A DNA stretch of 64,000 nt from Streptomyces sp. NRRL S-1022 (GCF_000720135.1 NZ_JOIU01000018.1:62001-126000), one strand, 5' to 3'; counted from the first letter of the stretch, positions 20,417 through 30,475 are shown. A program made the numbers and translations. The notes: generated by a model not told the origin, from the sequence alone.

Positions 20417-21460
20417 TCAGGCCGCCGCCTCGGGGTCCTTGGAGAGGCGCGGGGCGGGCACGGTGTCGGCCGTCTCCGGGTAGTGGCACGCCGTCAGGTG
20501 GCCGGGCTCGTCGCCCGTCACCTGGACCAGCGGCGGGGCCTCCGTCGCGCACTTCTCGGTCGCCTTCCAGCACCGGGTGCGGAAGCGGCAGCCGGACGGC
20601 GGGTTGATCGGCGACGGCACATCGCCGGTCAGGCGGATGCGCTCACGCGGCTCCTCGTCCACCGTGGCCTCGGGCACGGCGGACAGCAGGGCCCGCGTGT
20701 ACGGGTGCCGGGGGTTGTTGTACAGGTCGTCGCGGTCGGCGATCTCGACGATCTTGCCCAGGTACATGACCGCGACGCGCTGGGAGAAGTGCCGCACGAT
20801 CGCCAGGTCGTGGGCGATGAACACGAACGCGATGCCGAGGTCCTTCTGGACCTGCTGGAGCAGGTTGACCACCTGCGCCTGGATGGAGACGTCCAGGGCG
20901 GAGACCGGCTCGTCGGCGACGATCAGCTTCGGCTCCAGCGCGAGGGCGCGGGCCACGCCGATGCGCTGGCGCTGGCCGCCGGAGAACTCGTGCGGGAAGC
21001 GGTTGTAGTGCTCCGGGTTGAGACCGACGATCTCCAGCAGCTCGCGCACGCGCTTCTCGTGGCCGCCGGGCGGGTTGATGCCGTTGATCTCCATGGGACC
21101 GGAGATGATCTTGCCGACCGTCTGCCGCGGGTTCAGCGAGGCGTACGGGTCCTGGAAGATCATCTGGATCTCGGAGCGGATCGGCGCCAGCTGCCTGCGG
21201 CCGGCATGCGTGATGTCCTGCCCGCGGTAGGTGATCGTGCCGCTGGTCGGCTCCATCAGGCGGGTGATCAGCCGGCCCGTGGTCGACTTGCCACAGCCCG
21301 ACTCGCCGACCAGGCCCAGGCTCTCGCCCTCGGCCACCTGGAAGTCCAGGCCGTCGACGGCCTGCACGGCGCCGACCGTCCGCTTGATGGGGAAGCCGCC
21401 CTTGATCGGGAAGTGCTTGGTGAGCCCGGAGACGTCCAGGAGGGGGGTGGTGCTGCTCAT
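20417..21460 (-). CDS. Oligopeptide importer ATPase, OppF type (inverted operon)
   Basis: 347 aa. Walker [10 protein letters not shown]-loop [18 protein letters not shown], signature FSGGQRQR, Walker [13 protein letters not shown] and a Cys-rich tail ([15 protein letters not shown]). Last gene of a leftward five-gene importer operon. The central 200 bp is about 98% identical to bldKE and the protein core differs at only a handful of residues, whereas the ends diverge. The two ATPases may therefore be interchangeable between transporters. The ATG at 21460 is 26 bp after the OppD gene. Confidence 0.92.
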   Translation of the reverse strand: MSSTTPLLDVSGLTKHFPIKGGFPIKRTVGAVQAVDGLDFQVAEGESLGLVGESGCGKSTTGRLITRLMEPTSGTITYRGQDITHAGRRQLAPIRSEIQMIFQDPYASLNPRQTVGKIISGPMEINGINPPGGHEKRVRELLEIVGLNPEHYNRFPHEFSGGQRQRIGVARALALEPKLIVADEPVSALDVSIQAQVVNLLQQVQKDLGIAFVFIAHDLAIVRHFSQRVAVMYLGKIVEIADRDDLYNNPRHPYTRALLSAVPEATVDEEPRERIRLTGDVPSPINPPSGCRFRTRCWKATEKCATEAPPLVQVTGDEPGHLTACHYPETADTVPAPRLSKDPEAAA

Positions 21461-21486
21461 GGTGGTGAAGTCCCGTCTGAAATCCG

Positions 21487-22512
21487 TCAGTGGGTGCGGG
21501 CGGCGGCGTAGTCGGTGAACAACTCGCGCTTCTGCTCCGGCGTCAGGTGGCAGGCCGCACCCCGCCCGTCCACGACGTCCAGCGCGGGCCGCTCGCTGGA
21601 GCACCGCCCGCCGGCCACCTTGTCGGCGAACGCGCAGCGGGGGTGGAAGCGGCAGCCGGACGGCGGGTTGAGCAGGGAGGGCGGCGAGCCGGGAATCGGC
21701 GACAGGGGGACGTCGACCGGCCCGTCCAGCGCCGGCATCGAACCGAGCAGCCCCAGCGTGTACGGGTGCTTCGGGTCCCGCAGCACTTCCTTCTTCGTCC
21801 CGCGCTCCACGCACCGGCCGCCGTACATCACCAGCACGTCGTCCGCGATGTCGGCGATGACACCGAGGTCGTGCGTGATGAAGATGATGGCGGTGCCGAA
21901 CTCCTGCTGGAGGTCCTTGAGCAGGTCCATGATCTGCGCCTGGACCGTCACGTCGAGGGCCGTGGTCGGCTCGTCGGCGATGAGCAGCTCGGGGTCGCAG
22001 ACCAGCGCCATGGCGATCATCGCGCGCTGGCGCATACCGCCGGAGAACTGGTGCGGGTAGTCGTCCACCCGGGCGTCCGGCTGCGGGATGCCGACCCGGC
22101 GCAGCATCTCGATCGCGCGGACCCGGGCCTCGCGCTTGGTGCTGCCGGTGTGCTTCCGGTACGTCTCGGCGATCTGCGCGCCGATGGTGTGGTACGGCGA
22201 CAGCGAGGCCAGCGCGTCCTGGAAGATCATCGACATCTTGTTGCCGCGGAGCCGTTCCAGCTCCTTCTCGGAGGCGGTGATCAGCTCCTTGTCGTCGAGC
22301 AGGATCTCGCCGTCGAGGGCGGTGTTGCGCGGGTCGTGCAGGCCCATGATCGCCATGTTGGTGACGGACTTGCCGGAGCCGGACTCGCCGACGATACCGA
22401 GGGTCTTGCCCTTCTCCAGGTCGAAGGAGAGCCCGTCGACGGCCTTGACGATGCCGTCCTCGGTGGAGAAGTGCACCTTGAGGTCGCGGACGGAGAGGAA
22501 GGGGGTGCTCAT
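21487..22512 (-). CDS. Oligopeptide importer ATPase, OppD type (inverted operon)
   Basis: 341 aa. Walker A GESGSGKS, signature FSGGMRQR, Walker [14 protein letters not shown]-loop [14 protein letters not shown] and Cys-containing oligo_HPY tail ([12 protein letters not shown]). It resembles bldKD strongly but, unlike the OppF pair, differs throughout (for example [15 protein letters not shown] against [15 protein letters not shown]). Starts 10 bp after the upstream permease, so it belongs to the same transcript. Confidence 0.92.
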   Translation of the reverse strand: MSTPFLSVRDLKVHFSTEDGIVKAVDGLSFDLEKGKTLGIVGESGSGKSVTNMAIMGLHDPRNTALDGEILLDDKELITASEKELERLRGNKMSMIFQDALASLSPYHTIGAQIAETYRKHTGSTKREARVRAIEMLRRVGIPQPDARVDDYPHQFSGGMRQRAMIAMALVCDPELLIADEPTTALDVTVQAQIMDLLKDLQQEFGTAIIFITHDLGVIADIADDVLVMYGGRCVERGTKKEVLRDPKHPYTLGLLGSMPALDGPVDVPLSPIPGSPPSLLNPPSGCRFHPRCAFADKVAGGRCSSERPALDVVDGRGAACHLTPEQKRELFTDYAAARTH

Positions 22513-22522
22513 GGGTCTCTCC

Positions 22523-23503
22523 TTAAGCGAGGCGCACGCGCGGGTCGATCAGGGCGTAGACGGCGTCCACGATGATGTTGAAGACGACGATCGCGGCGGC
22601 GGCGACCAGGACGACGCCGAGCAGCATCGGCAGGTCGTTGGTACCGACCGCCTTCACCGAGAGCATGCCGAGGCCCTGGAGGCTGAAGGTCGACTCCGTG
22701 ATGATCGCGCCGCCGAGCAGCACACCGAGGTCGAGGCCGAAGATGGTGATGATCGGGCCCATGGCGCCGCGCCAGGCGAAGCGGAAGAACACCGTGCGGC
22801 GCGACAGGCCCTTGGCGCGGGCGGTGCGGACGTAGTCCTGCGTGAGCGACTCGACCATCTGCGAGCGCGTCATACGCGTGTAGTTCGCGGTGAAGATCAG
22901 CGACAGCACCAGCCACGGCACCAGCAGGCCCGAGAACCACTTGCCCGGGTTGTCCGTGAAGGGCGTGTAGCTGGCCCGGTCCAGCAGGTGCAGCTGGTCG
23001 ACCAGCAGGTAGGTGGCGAAGACACCGACGACGTAGATCTGCATCGAGGACGCGACCAGCGAGGCGGAGCTGGCGATCTTGTCCAGCGCCTTGCCCTGCT
23101 TGACGGCGGCCAGCATGCCGGTGCCGACGCCGAAGATCAGGAAGACGACGGCGCTGCCGATGGACAGGGAGACCGTGGTGGGGAAGCGGTCCAGGATGGT
23201 GTCCAGCACCGGCTCGCGGCTCTGGAACGAGTAGCCCAGGCAGGGCGCGTCACAGTGCCCGAACGAACTGTAGTCCCGCCCCACGAACAGGCCCTTGAGC
23301 CATTCCCAGTACTGCACGGGGAGCGGGTCGGCGATCCCCAGGTTCTTCTTCACCAGGGCCAGCGTCTCTGGGGTGCAGACCTTGCCGCACGCGATGCGGG
23401 CGGGGTCGCGCGGAGCGGCGTAGAACAGGACGAACACCAGGGCACTGATGATCAGCAGGATCACCGCGGCGCCGAGGATCCGGCGGACGAGGAAGCGGAA
23501 CAT
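22523..23503 (-). CDS. Oligopeptide ABC permease, DppB type (inverted operon)
   Basis: 326 aa with the typical start MFRFLVRRILGAAVILL, an external loop with Cys pairs (ARIACGKVCTPE, GHCDAPCLGYS) as in bldKC, and an EAA loop around [16 protein letters not shown]. The ATG at 23503 is preferred over an upstream in-frame start because it places the family N-terminus first and AGGAAAT lies 10 nt upstream. Partner of the permease at 25451. Confidence 0.88.
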   Translation of the reverse strand: MFRFLVRRILGAAVILLIISALVFVLFYAAPRDPARIACGKVCTPETLALVKKNLGIADPLPVQYWEWLKGLFVGRDYSSFGHCDAPCLGYSFQSREPVLDTILDRFPTTVSLSIGSAVVFLIFGVGTGMLAAVKQGKALDKIASSASLVASSMQIYVVGVFATYLLVDQLHLLDRASYTPFTDNPGKWFSGLLVPWLVLSLIFTANYTRMTRSQMVESLTQDYVRTARAKGLSRRTVFFRFAWRGAMGPIITIFGLDLGVLLGGAIITESTFSLQGLGMLSVKAVGTNDLPMLLGVVLVAAAAIVVFNIIVDAVYALIDPRVRLA

Positions 23504-23587
23504 GGCAGTTGGGATTTCCTGACGGATGCCGTAGGGGGGTGAGACGGCGGGGCGGCACCTGGGCCGCCCCACCTAGGGGGCCGTACG

Positions 23588-25372
23588 TCAGGCCTTGACG
23601 AAGGTCTTGTACAGCAGGGTCGCCGAGAAGTTCGGGTCGAACTGGGCGCCGCCGACCTTGTTGCCGTAGACGTAGAAGCGGCGGGTGAACGACTCGGGGA
23701 TGAGCGGAGCGACCTCCTCCATGATCCGCTTGTCCAGCGCCATCCAGGCCTTGCCGGCCTCCTCCTGGTCGGGCATGACCGCGTTCTTCTTGATGCCCTC
23801 GTTGATCCAGTCGACGTTCGTCTGCGACACGTTGTTCTTGCCGTTACCGATGGCCTCGCCGTCGTACAGCGGCTGGAGCATCGTGTAGGCGGTCGGCCAG
23901 TCCGGGGACCAACCGCCCCACATCACGTCGTAGCTGTTGTCGACCTGCTGGATCTGGTCGTAGTACGACGTGGAGTCGATCGGCTTGATGACCGGGGTGA
24001 AGCCGGCCGCCTTCAGGGCGTTCTCGATGACGACCTTGGTCTTGTTGTAGGTCGGGTCGTTCGGGAAGGCGTAAACGATCTTCTGACCCTCCTTGCCGGC
24101 CTCCTTCAGCAGCTTCTTCGCGGCCTCCGGGTCGCCCTGCGGCTTCTTCAGCTTGTTGTACACATCGGTCTTCTGGTAGCCGATGATGTCGGGGCTGATG
24201 GTCGAGGTCGCGAACTCACCGGCGGACGGGCCGCCGTAGATCTGCCGGATCTGCTGCAGCGGCCACGCGTGGATCAGGGCCTGGCGGACCTTGAGGTCCG
24301 TCACGCGCTTGGTGTTGATCCAGTAGAAGTAGGTGCCGGTGATCAGGCCGTTGAAGGTGCGCTTCTTCAGGTCCGGGTCGGTGAGGACCTTCTGGATGCG
24401 CTCGGCGGGCACGCCCTTGTAGATCGAGACACCGTACGCGTCGTCGCCCTGGGAGGCGATAAGGCGGTCAGTCGAGTCCAGTATCTCGACGCCGAAGGTG
24501 AACTCGAAGCCGTCCGGGTAGGCGTTGCGGATCGAGTCGGTCTTCGGGTCCCAGTTCTTGTTGCGGATCAGCACCATCGACTTGTCGGTGGTGTGAGCCT
24601 TGATCTTGTACGGGCCGCAGGCGACCGGCTTCTTGTCGTACTTCTCCTTGGTGTCCAGCTTCACCGGCACCGCGGCGTAGGAGTGCATGGCCAGGGTGAA
24701 GTTGAAGTCCGGCTTCGACTCGGCCAGCTTGAAGGTGATCGTCCGCTTCGCCTTGTCCGTGACGATCGAGTCGAGGTGCTTGCCCTTGTACGGGCCCTCG
24801 TACCCGTCACGCCACTTGCCGCCCTTGCCGGTCAGCGCACGCTGCGCGTAGTCGGCGCCCTCGGTGACGAACGGCGCCCAGGCGCGCTCGAAGCCGTGGC
24901 GGACGTCCTCGACGGTCAGCTCGCTGCCGTCCTCCCACTTCAGACCCTCCTTCAGCGTGAAGGTCCAGGTCTTGTTGTCGTCGGAGGCCTTGCCGGTGTC
25001 GGTGGCCAGGTCGCCGACCAGCTTCTGCTTGCCGGAGGCGTCGATCTTGTAGCCGGTCAGGCAGCGGTGCAGCAGCAGCGCGACGGTGGAGTTGTACGCG
25101 TAGTAGATGCGCTGCGGGTCCAGGTGCGAGAAGTCGTCCGGGGCCAGGCCGCGGATCGTGCCGCCCGTCTTCGCGCCGGGGATCTCCGGGGCCGGGCCGG
25201 TGGAGTCGGCCGCGGTGCCGACGGTGACCTTGGCACCGGTGTACTCCGTGGCGCCGGCACTCGGGGTGCCGCCGCTGCCGCCCGCGTCACCGCTGCTGCA
25301 CGCGGACAGCACGGTCGAGCCCGCGGCCGCGACTGAGGTGGCGATCAGGAAGTTTCTGCGGGAAAAGGACAT
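23588..25372 (-). CDS. Oligopeptide-binding lipoprotein with twin-arginine signal (inverted operon)
   Basis: 594 aa family 5 binding protein. The N-terminus MSFSRRNFLIATSVA fits the Tat consensus SRRxFL, and LSAC gives a lipobox at Cys25, so it is probably exported folded through Tat and then lipidated. The two neighbouring binding proteins have ordinary Sec-type lipoprotein signals. The core motifs resemble bldKB (GDLATDTGKASDDNKTWTF, DFSHLDPQRIYYAY). The substrate is unknown; family members bind peptides, occasionally other solutes. It sits between the two permease genes, an order (permease, binding protein, permease, ATPase, ATPase) identical to bldK. Confidence 0.9.
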   Translation of the reverse strand: MSFSRRNFLIATSVAAAGSTVLSACSSGDAGGSGGTPSAGATEYTGAKVTVGTAADSTGPAPEIPGAKTGGTIRGLAPDDFSHLDPQRIYYAYNSTVALLLHRCLTGYKIDASGKQKLVGDLATDTGKASDDNKTWTFTLKEGLKWEDGSELTVEDVRHGFERAWAPFVTEGADYAQRALTGKGGKWRDGYEGPYKGKHLDSIVTDKAKRTITFKLAESKPDFNFTLAMHSYAAVPVKLDTKEKYDKKPVACGPYKIKAHTTDKSMVLIRNKNWDPKTDSIRNAYPDGFEFTFGVEILDSTDRLIASQGDDAYGVSIYKGVPAERIQKVLTDPDLKKRTFNGLITGTYFYWINTKRVTDLKVRQALIHAWPLQQIRQIYGGPSAGEFATSTISPDIIGYQKTDVYNKLKKPQGDPEAAKKLLKEAGKEGQKIVYAFPNDPTYNKTKVVIENALKAAGFTPVIKPIDSTSYYDQIQQVDNSYDVMWGGWSPDWPTAYTMLQPLYDGEAIGNGKNNVSQTNVDWINEGIKKNAVMPDQEEAGKAWMALDKRIMEEVAPLIPESFTRRFYVYGNKVGGAQFDPNFSATLLYKTFVKA

Positions 25373-25450
25373 GGCTGGCCTGTTCTGGTGGAGGAACGAA
25401 GTGGTGCTGGACCCCGGCCGGGCCCCGTCGCCGTGGCCGGGGATGACGCG

Positions 25451-26479
25451 TCAGCGCTTGGTCTTGGGGTCCAGGGCGTCGCGGACCGAGTCGCCGAGGA
25501 GGTTGAAGGCGACCACGAAGATCACCATGGTCAGGCCCGGGAAGAGCATGAAGGTGATGTCGTCCTGGTACACCTTGGCGCCGTTCTGGATCATCACGCC
25601 CCAGTCGGGGGTGGGGTCCGTGAGGCCGACGCCGAGGAAGGCGAGGCCCGCTTCCGCCGTGACGTACGTGGGCAGCAGGAGCGTGGACTGGATCAGGATC
25701 GGCGTCCAGAGGTTGGGCAGCAGTTCCTTGAAGATGATGCGGGCCGGGGAGGCGCCGGTGACCTTGGCCGCCTCGACGAACTCCCGCTCGCGCAGGGCGA
25801 GGACCTCGCCGCGCAGCAGTCGGGCGATGGAGGCCCAGCCGAAGGCCGTCATCACGAGGATGAGGCTGGTGACGGTCAGCCAGACCGGGGTGTTCTCCTC
25901 CGGCGAGACGAAGATCGCCATGACCACGGGCCAGAAGGCGATGAAGAACAGGGTCTGCGGGAACGCCAGCAGGATGTCGATCACGCGGCCGACGAGGTAG
26001 TCGGTCTTGCCGCCCAGGTAGCCGGCGGTGATGCCGATGACGACGCCGAGCAGGGTCGTCAGCAGGGCTGCGGCGGTCGCGATCAGCAGCGAGTTGCGGA
26101 TGCCGTAGAGCAGGAACGTGAAGACGTCGCGCCCGAGCTGCGGCTCGATGCCGAACCAGAAGTCGGAGCTGATGCCGCCGTTGGGCTTGACCGGGTAGTT
26201 GAACTCGTTCAGCAGGCCCGGGGTGTTCATGCCGTAGGTGGTGTACGGGTCCTTGCCGTACACCTTGGCTATGAGCGGCGCGAGGACGCCGACGACGAAG
26301 AAGAAGATCACCACAAGGGCGGATATGACGCCCGTCCGGTCCCGCTTGAAGCGGGTCCAGGCCAGCCGTCCCGGAGAACGGCTTTCGCTGCCCTTGGGGG
26401 TGCCGGGCTTCGCCGATACGGGGCTGTCTTCGTCGGTCACCTCAAGTGGGGCGGCCGGGGAAGGGGTTGCGGGGGTCAT
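25451..26479 (-). CDS. Oligopeptide ABC permease, DppC type (first gene of inverted operon)
   Basis: 342 aa. Cytoplasmic tail, helix 1 (VISALVVIFFFVVGVLAPLIA), then the transport core with the EAA loop EFVEAAKVTGASPARI. Same architecture as bldKA, including the long insertion after helix 1 with a GMNTPGLLNEFNY loop. The ATG at 26479 is chosen because GGAG lies 5 nt upstream; the frame is open to 26548. It heads the leftward operon and faces the third importer across a 467-bp divergent region. Confidence 0.88.
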   Translation of the reverse strand: MTPATPSPAAPLEVTDEDSPVSAKPGTPKGSESRSPGRLAWTRFKRDRTGVISALVVIFFFVVGVLAPLIAKVYGKDPYTTYGMNTPGLLNEFNYPVKPNGGISSDFWFGIEPQLGRDVFTFLLYGIRNSLLIATAAALLTTLLGVVIGITAGYLGGKTDYLVGRVIDILLAFPQTLFFIAFWPVVMAIFVSPEENTPVWLTVTSLILVMTAFGWASIARLLRGEVLALREREFVEAAKVTGASPARIIFKELLPNLWTPILIQSTLLLPTYVTAEAGLAFLGVGLTDPTPDWGVMIQNGAKVYQDDITFMLFPGLTMVIFVVAFNLLGDSVRDALDPKTKR

Positions 26480-26946
26480 GATGCTCCGTGCCTTGTGGGT
26501 CAAGGCTCCGCAGGGCGCTCCCCTACGGGCTACGCCGGACTTTTTCAACGCAATTCATTCAAGGTCAATAAATTCTCGGCCGCCTTGGTTGCGTCTTTAC
26601 CTTCTTTGCTCTGTCTTGGTCATTCCGTAGCTACGCGGGTAGCGCGCTGTAATCAATCCGTGCTTCACATCGGACCAACTGGGCAATTCGGGCAAGGAGT
26701 TCGATATGCGGACGGTGGTGTGTCGAAATGCGTACAACCCCCCGCCCCAATCCAACGTTTCGGCATCGTTACGCGGAGATCTATTGCGCATGACACCCAA
26801 GATCATCAGAGCGGCGGGCGGACGGTGCCTGCATTCGGATGACGTGTCCCTCCATAGGCCGTTCAATCGGGCGGCAAGCGTGCGATAAATGCCTTATGTG
26901 ATGGTATTGACCGGTATCGGATCGGTGCGTACGGAGGAGGCACGGC
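26480..26946. promoter_or_regulatory. Low-GC divergent regulatory region between two Opp operons
   Basis: 467 bp of clearly lower GC than the flanking genes. No convincing gene. It contains GTAGCTAC near 26628 and a possible rightward promoter with TTGACC (near 26918) 17 bp before TACGGA, just ahead of the gene at 26947. Other AT-rich hexamers are too many to choose among. Both importer operons must start here. Confidence 0.5.
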
Positions 26947-28572
26947 ATGCGGGGAGTCACGCGCGCCCGAGGGGCCGTGTGCGCGGTGACGGTGGCACTC
27001 GCCGCGGCCGGCTGCGGGGGCGGCGGCTCAGGCGGCGGCACCGGCGGCGCGGTGCTCAGCTCCTCCTGGGGCGACCCGCAGAACCCGCTGGAGCCGGCCA
27101 ACACCAACGAGGTGCAGGGCGGCAAGGTCCTCGACATGATCTTCCGGGGCCTGAAGAAGTACGACCCGAGGACCGGCAGGGCCACCGACATGCTCGCCGA
27201 GTCCATCCGCACCACCGACTCGCGGAACTTCACGATCCGGGTGAAGCGCGGCTGGACCTTCTCCGACGGCGAGAAGGTCACCGCCCGTTCCTTCGTCGAC
27301 GCCTGGAACTACGGGGCGAGCCTGCGGCACAACCAGAAGAACGCCTACTTCTTCGGTTACGTCGACGGCTACGACAAGGTCCACCCCAGCAGCGGCGCCC
27401 AGACCGCCGAGACCCTGTCCGGGCTGAAGGTGGTGGACGACCGCACCTTCACCGTCAGGCTGCGCCAGACGTTCTCCGGCTTCCCCGACACCCTCGGCTA
27501 CGCGGCCTTCGCCCCGCTGCCCCGCGCCTTCTTCACCGACCACGCGGCCTGGCTGAGCAGGCCGGTCGGCAACGGTCCCTACACCGTCGACTCCTATATG
27601 AAGGGCTCGCGGATGTCCCTGCGGAAGTGGGACGGCTACCCCGGCCCCGACAAGGCCCGCAACGGCGGCGTGGACCTGATGGTGTACACGGACAACAACA
27701 CCGCCTACACCGATCTGATGGCCGGCAACCTCGACCTCGTGGACGACGTGCCCGCCGCCCAGCTGAAGAACGTCCGGAGCGACCTGGGCGACCGCTACAT
27801 CAACACCCCGGCCGGCATCATCCAGACCCTCGCCTTCCCCTACTACGACAAGGCCTGGAACAAGCCGGGCGCGGAGAAGGTCCGCACCGGCCTGTCCATG
27901 GCGATCAACCGGAAGCAGATCACCGAGACGATCTTCGACAGGACCCGCACCCCCGCGACCGACTGGACCTCGCCCGTCCTCGGCGTGGACGGCGGCTACA
28001 AGGCCGGCCTGTGCGGCAGGGCCTGCGACTACGACCCGGCCGGGGCGAAGAAGCTGATCGAGGAGGGCGGCGGGATCCCCGGCGGCCAGGTCCGGATCAC
28101 CTACAACGCGGACACGGGCTCGCACAAGGAGTGGGTGGACGCCGTGTGCAACTCCATCAACAACGCCCTCGGCGACGGCAGGGCCTGCGTCGGCAACCCC
28201 GTCGGCACCTTCGCGGACTTCCGCAACCGGATCGGCCGGCACAAGATGCCCGGGCCCTTCCGGGCCGGCTGGCAGATGGACTACCCGCTCATCCAGAACT
28301 TCCTGCAGCCGCTCTACTACACCGACGCCTCCTCCAACGACGGCAAGTGGTCGAACCGGCAATTCGACCGGCTCGTGGACCGGGCCAACGCCGAGACCGA
28401 CCGGGCCGGGGCCGTCCGGCTGTTCCAGCGGGCGGAGGAGGCCGTCCGGGACCACATGGCCGCCATCCCGCTGTGGTACCAGAACGGCAGCGCCGGCTAC
28501 TCCGACCGGCTGTCCGACGTGGCGCTCAACCCCTTCAGCGTCCCGGTCTACAACGAGATCAAGGTCGGCTGA
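26947..28572 (+). CDS. Oligopeptide-binding lipoprotein (third Opp operon)
   Basis: 541 aa family 5 binding protein. Sec-type lipoprotein signal ending LAAAGC (Cys23), a Gly-rich linker, then the core: VLDMIFRGLKKYDPRTGRAT, VKRGWTFSDGEKVTARSFVDAW and GLSMAINRKQITETIFDRTR. Strong Shine-Dalgarno GGAGGAGG seven nt before the ATG. It heads an operon of different order from the first two (binding protein, permease B, permease C, ATPase D, ATPase F), so this is an older or separately acquired system. In sequence it resembles the other two binding proteins only in general motifs. Confidence 0.9.
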   Translation: MRGVTRARGAVCAVTVALAAAGCGGGGSGGGTGGAVLSSSWGDPQNPLEPANTNEVQGGKVLDMIFRGLKKYDPRTGRATDMLAESIRTTDSRNFTIRVKRGWTFSDGEKVTARSFVDAWNYGASLRHNQKNAYFFGYVDGYDKVHPSSGAQTAETLSGLKVVDDRTFTVRLRQTFSGFPDTLGYAAFAPLPRAFFTDHAAWLSRPVGNGPYTVDSYMKGSRMSLRKWDGYPGPDKARNGGVDLMVYTDNNTAYTDLMAGNLDLVDDVPAAQLKNVRSDLGDRYINTPAGIIQTLAFPYYDKAWNKPGAEKVRTGLSMAINRKQITETIFDRTRTPATDWTSPVLGVDGGYKAGLCGRACDYDPAGAKKLIEEGGGIPGGQVRITYNADTGSHKEWVDAVCNSINNALGDGRACVGNPVGTFADFRNRIGRHKMPGPFRAGWQMDYPLIQNFLQPLYYTDASSNDGKWSNRQFDRLVDRANAETDRAGAVRLFQRAEEAVRDHMAAIPLWYQNGSAGYSDRLSDVALNPFSVPVYNEIKVG

Positions 28573-28578
28573 GCCGCC

Positions 28579-29502
28579 ATGGGACGCTACGTCGTCCGGC
28601 GACTGCTGCAGATGGTCCCGGTGTTCGTCGGGTCCACCCTGCTGATCTTCCTCATGGTGAACGTGATGGGCGACCCGGTCGCGGGCCTGTGCGGCGAGCG
28701 GCAGTGCGACCCGGCGACCGCCGCCCAGCTCAGGCGGGAGTTCGGCCTCGACAAGCCGCTCTGGCAGCAGTACGCCACCTACATGGGGAACGTCTTCACC
28801 GGCGACTTCGGTACGGCGTTCAACGGCCAGCGGGTCACCGAGCTGATGGCCACGGCGTTCCCCGTCACCGTCCGGCTCACGGTCGTGGCCGTCCTGTTCG
28901 AGGTCGTCGTCGGCGTCACGCTCGGCGTGCTGACCGGCCTCAAGCGCGGGCGGCCCGTCGACACCACCGTGCTGCTGCTGACCCTGGTGGTGATCTCCGT
29001 GCCCACCTTCGTCACCGGACTGCTGCTCCAGCTGCTGTTCGGGGTGGAATGGGGCTGGGTCAGACCGTCCGTCCCCCCGGACGCCACGTTCGGCGAACTG
29101 ATCGTGCCGGGTCTGGTCCTCGCCTCCGTCTCCCTCGCCTACGTCACCCGGCTCACCCGCACCTCCCTCGCCGAGAACCGGCGGTCCGACTACGTCCGCA
29201 CGGCCGTCGCCAAGGGCCTGCCCCGGCACCGGGTCATCACCCGGCACCTGCTGCGCAACTCGCTCATCCCGGTGGTCACCTTCATCGGGACCGACATCGG
29301 CGCGCTGATGGGAGGGGCGATCGTCACGGAGCGGATCTTCAACATCCACGGCGTCGGCTACCAGCTCTACCAGGGCATCCTGCGCCAGAACACGCAGACC
29401 GTCGTCGGCTTCGTGACCGTCCTCGTCCTGGTCTTCCTGGTGGCCAACCTCCTCGTCGACCTCCTGTACGCCGTACTCGACCCGAGGATCCGCTATGCCT
29501 GA
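28579..29502 (+). CDS. Oligopeptide ABC permease, DppB type (third Opp operon)
   Basis: 307 aa starting MGRYVVRRLLQMVPVFVGST, the family-typical N-terminus. Six predicted helices, a first external loop with Cys (AGLCGERQCDPATAAQ) and the EAA-loop region DYVRTAVAKGLPRHRV. Starts 6 bp after the binding protein stop and overlaps the next permease by 8 bp, so translation is coupled. Confidence 0.92.
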   Translation: MGRYVVRRLLQMVPVFVGSTLLIFLMVNVMGDPVAGLCGERQCDPATAAQLRREFGLDKPLWQQYATYMGNVFTGDFGTAFNGQRVTELMATAFPVTVRLTVVAVLFEVVVGVTLGVLTGLKRGRPVDTTVLLLTLVVISVPTFVTGLLLQLLFGVEWGWVRPSVPPDATFGELIVPGLVLASVSLAYVTRLTRTSLAENRRSDYVRTAVAKGLPRHRVITRHLLRNSLIPVVTFIGTDIGALMGGAIVTERIFNIHGVGYQLYQGILRQNTQTVVGFVTVLVLVFLVANLLVDLLYAVLDPRIRYA

Positions 29503-30475
29503 ACAGCCGTACGAGCCCGAGCGCGCGATCGCCGGCACCGGCATGGGCGGCGCGATGGACCTCGGCGCGAGCGAGGCGGCCACGCTGGAGGCGGCGCCGC
29601 GGGGAGCGGGCGGCACGGGGCCGGTGGGCAGGCCGCGCTCGCTGTGGTCCGACGCCCGGCGCGACCTGGTCCGCAACCCGGTCTTCCTGCTCTCCGCGCT
29701 GGTCATCCTGTTCCTGATCGTCATCTCCGTATGGCCCTCGGCGATCGCCTCCGGCAGCCCCCTGACGTGCGACCTGGCCAAGGCCCGGGAGGGGGCCCGG
29801 CCGGGGCACCCCTTCGGCTACGACGGTCAGGGCTGCGACGTCTACACCCGGACCGTCTACGGCGCCCGGGCGTCCGTCACGGTGGGGGTGCTGGCGACCC
29901 TCGGGGTGGCGGTGCTCGGCTCGGTGCTGGGCGGCCTCGCGGGCTACTTCGGCGGGCTGTGGGACTCGGTGCTGTCCCGGATCACGGACATCTTCTTCGC
30001 CATCCCGGTCGTCCTCGGCGGTCTCGTCCTCCTCTCCGTGGTGACCTCCAATACGGTCTGGCCGGTCATCGGGTTCATGGTGCTGCTCGGCTGGCCGCAG
30101 ATCTCCCGGATCGCGCGCGGTTCCGTCATCACCGCCAAGCAGCACGACTACGTCCAGGCCGCCCGCGCCCTCGGCGCCTCCGACAGCCGCATCCTGCTGC
30201 GGCACATCACCCCGAACGCCGTGGCGCCGGTGATCGTCGTCGCCACCATCGCGCTCGGCACCTACATCGCCCTGGAGGCGACCCTGTCCTACCTCGGCGT
30301 CGGCCTCAAACCGCCCAGCGTCTCCTGGGGCATCGACATCTCCGCCGCCTCCCCGTACATCCGCAACGCCCCCCACGCCCTCCTGTGGCCCTCGGGCGCC
30401 CTCGCGGTCACGGTCCTGGCCTTCATCATGCTCGGCGACGCGGTCCGCGACGCCCTCGACCCGAAGCTGAGGTGA
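29495..30475 (+). CDS. Oligopeptide ABC permease, DppC type (third Opp operon)
   Basis: 326 aa. N-terminal cytoplasmic tail of about 60 residues, helix 1 (VFLLSALVILFLIVISVWP), then the core with the coupling loop DYVQAARALGASDSRI. HPFGYDGQGCDVYTR after helix 1 is the usual 'HPFGTDxxGRDV' motif of DppC permeases with a Cys instead of Arg. ATG inside the end of the previous gene (8-bp overlap). Confidence 0.92.
   Translation: MPEQPYEPERAIAGTGMGGAMDLGASEAATLEAAPRGAGGTGPVGRPRSLWSDARRDLVRNPVFLLSALVILFLIVISVWPSAIASGSPLTCDLAKAREGARPGHPFGYDGQGCDVYTRTVYGARASVTVGVLATLGVAVLGSVLGGLAGYFGGLWDSVLSRITDIFFAIPVVLGGLVLLSVVTSNTVWPVIGFMVLLGWPQISRIARGSVITAKQHDYVQAARALGASDSRILLRHITPNAVAPVIVVATIALGTYIALEATLSYLGVGLKPPSVSWGIDISAASPYIRNAPHALLWPSGALAVTVLAFIMLGDAVRDALDPKLR

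Noticed and set aside
26889..29717. 942-codon plus-strand frame overlapping the third Opp operon
   Set aside because: Arg/Pro/Gly-rich shadow of the binding protein and permease in another frame.
27028..29781. 917-codon minus-strand frame
   Set aside because: Antisense shadow of the same operon, Asp/Val/Gly-rich without a recognisable domain.
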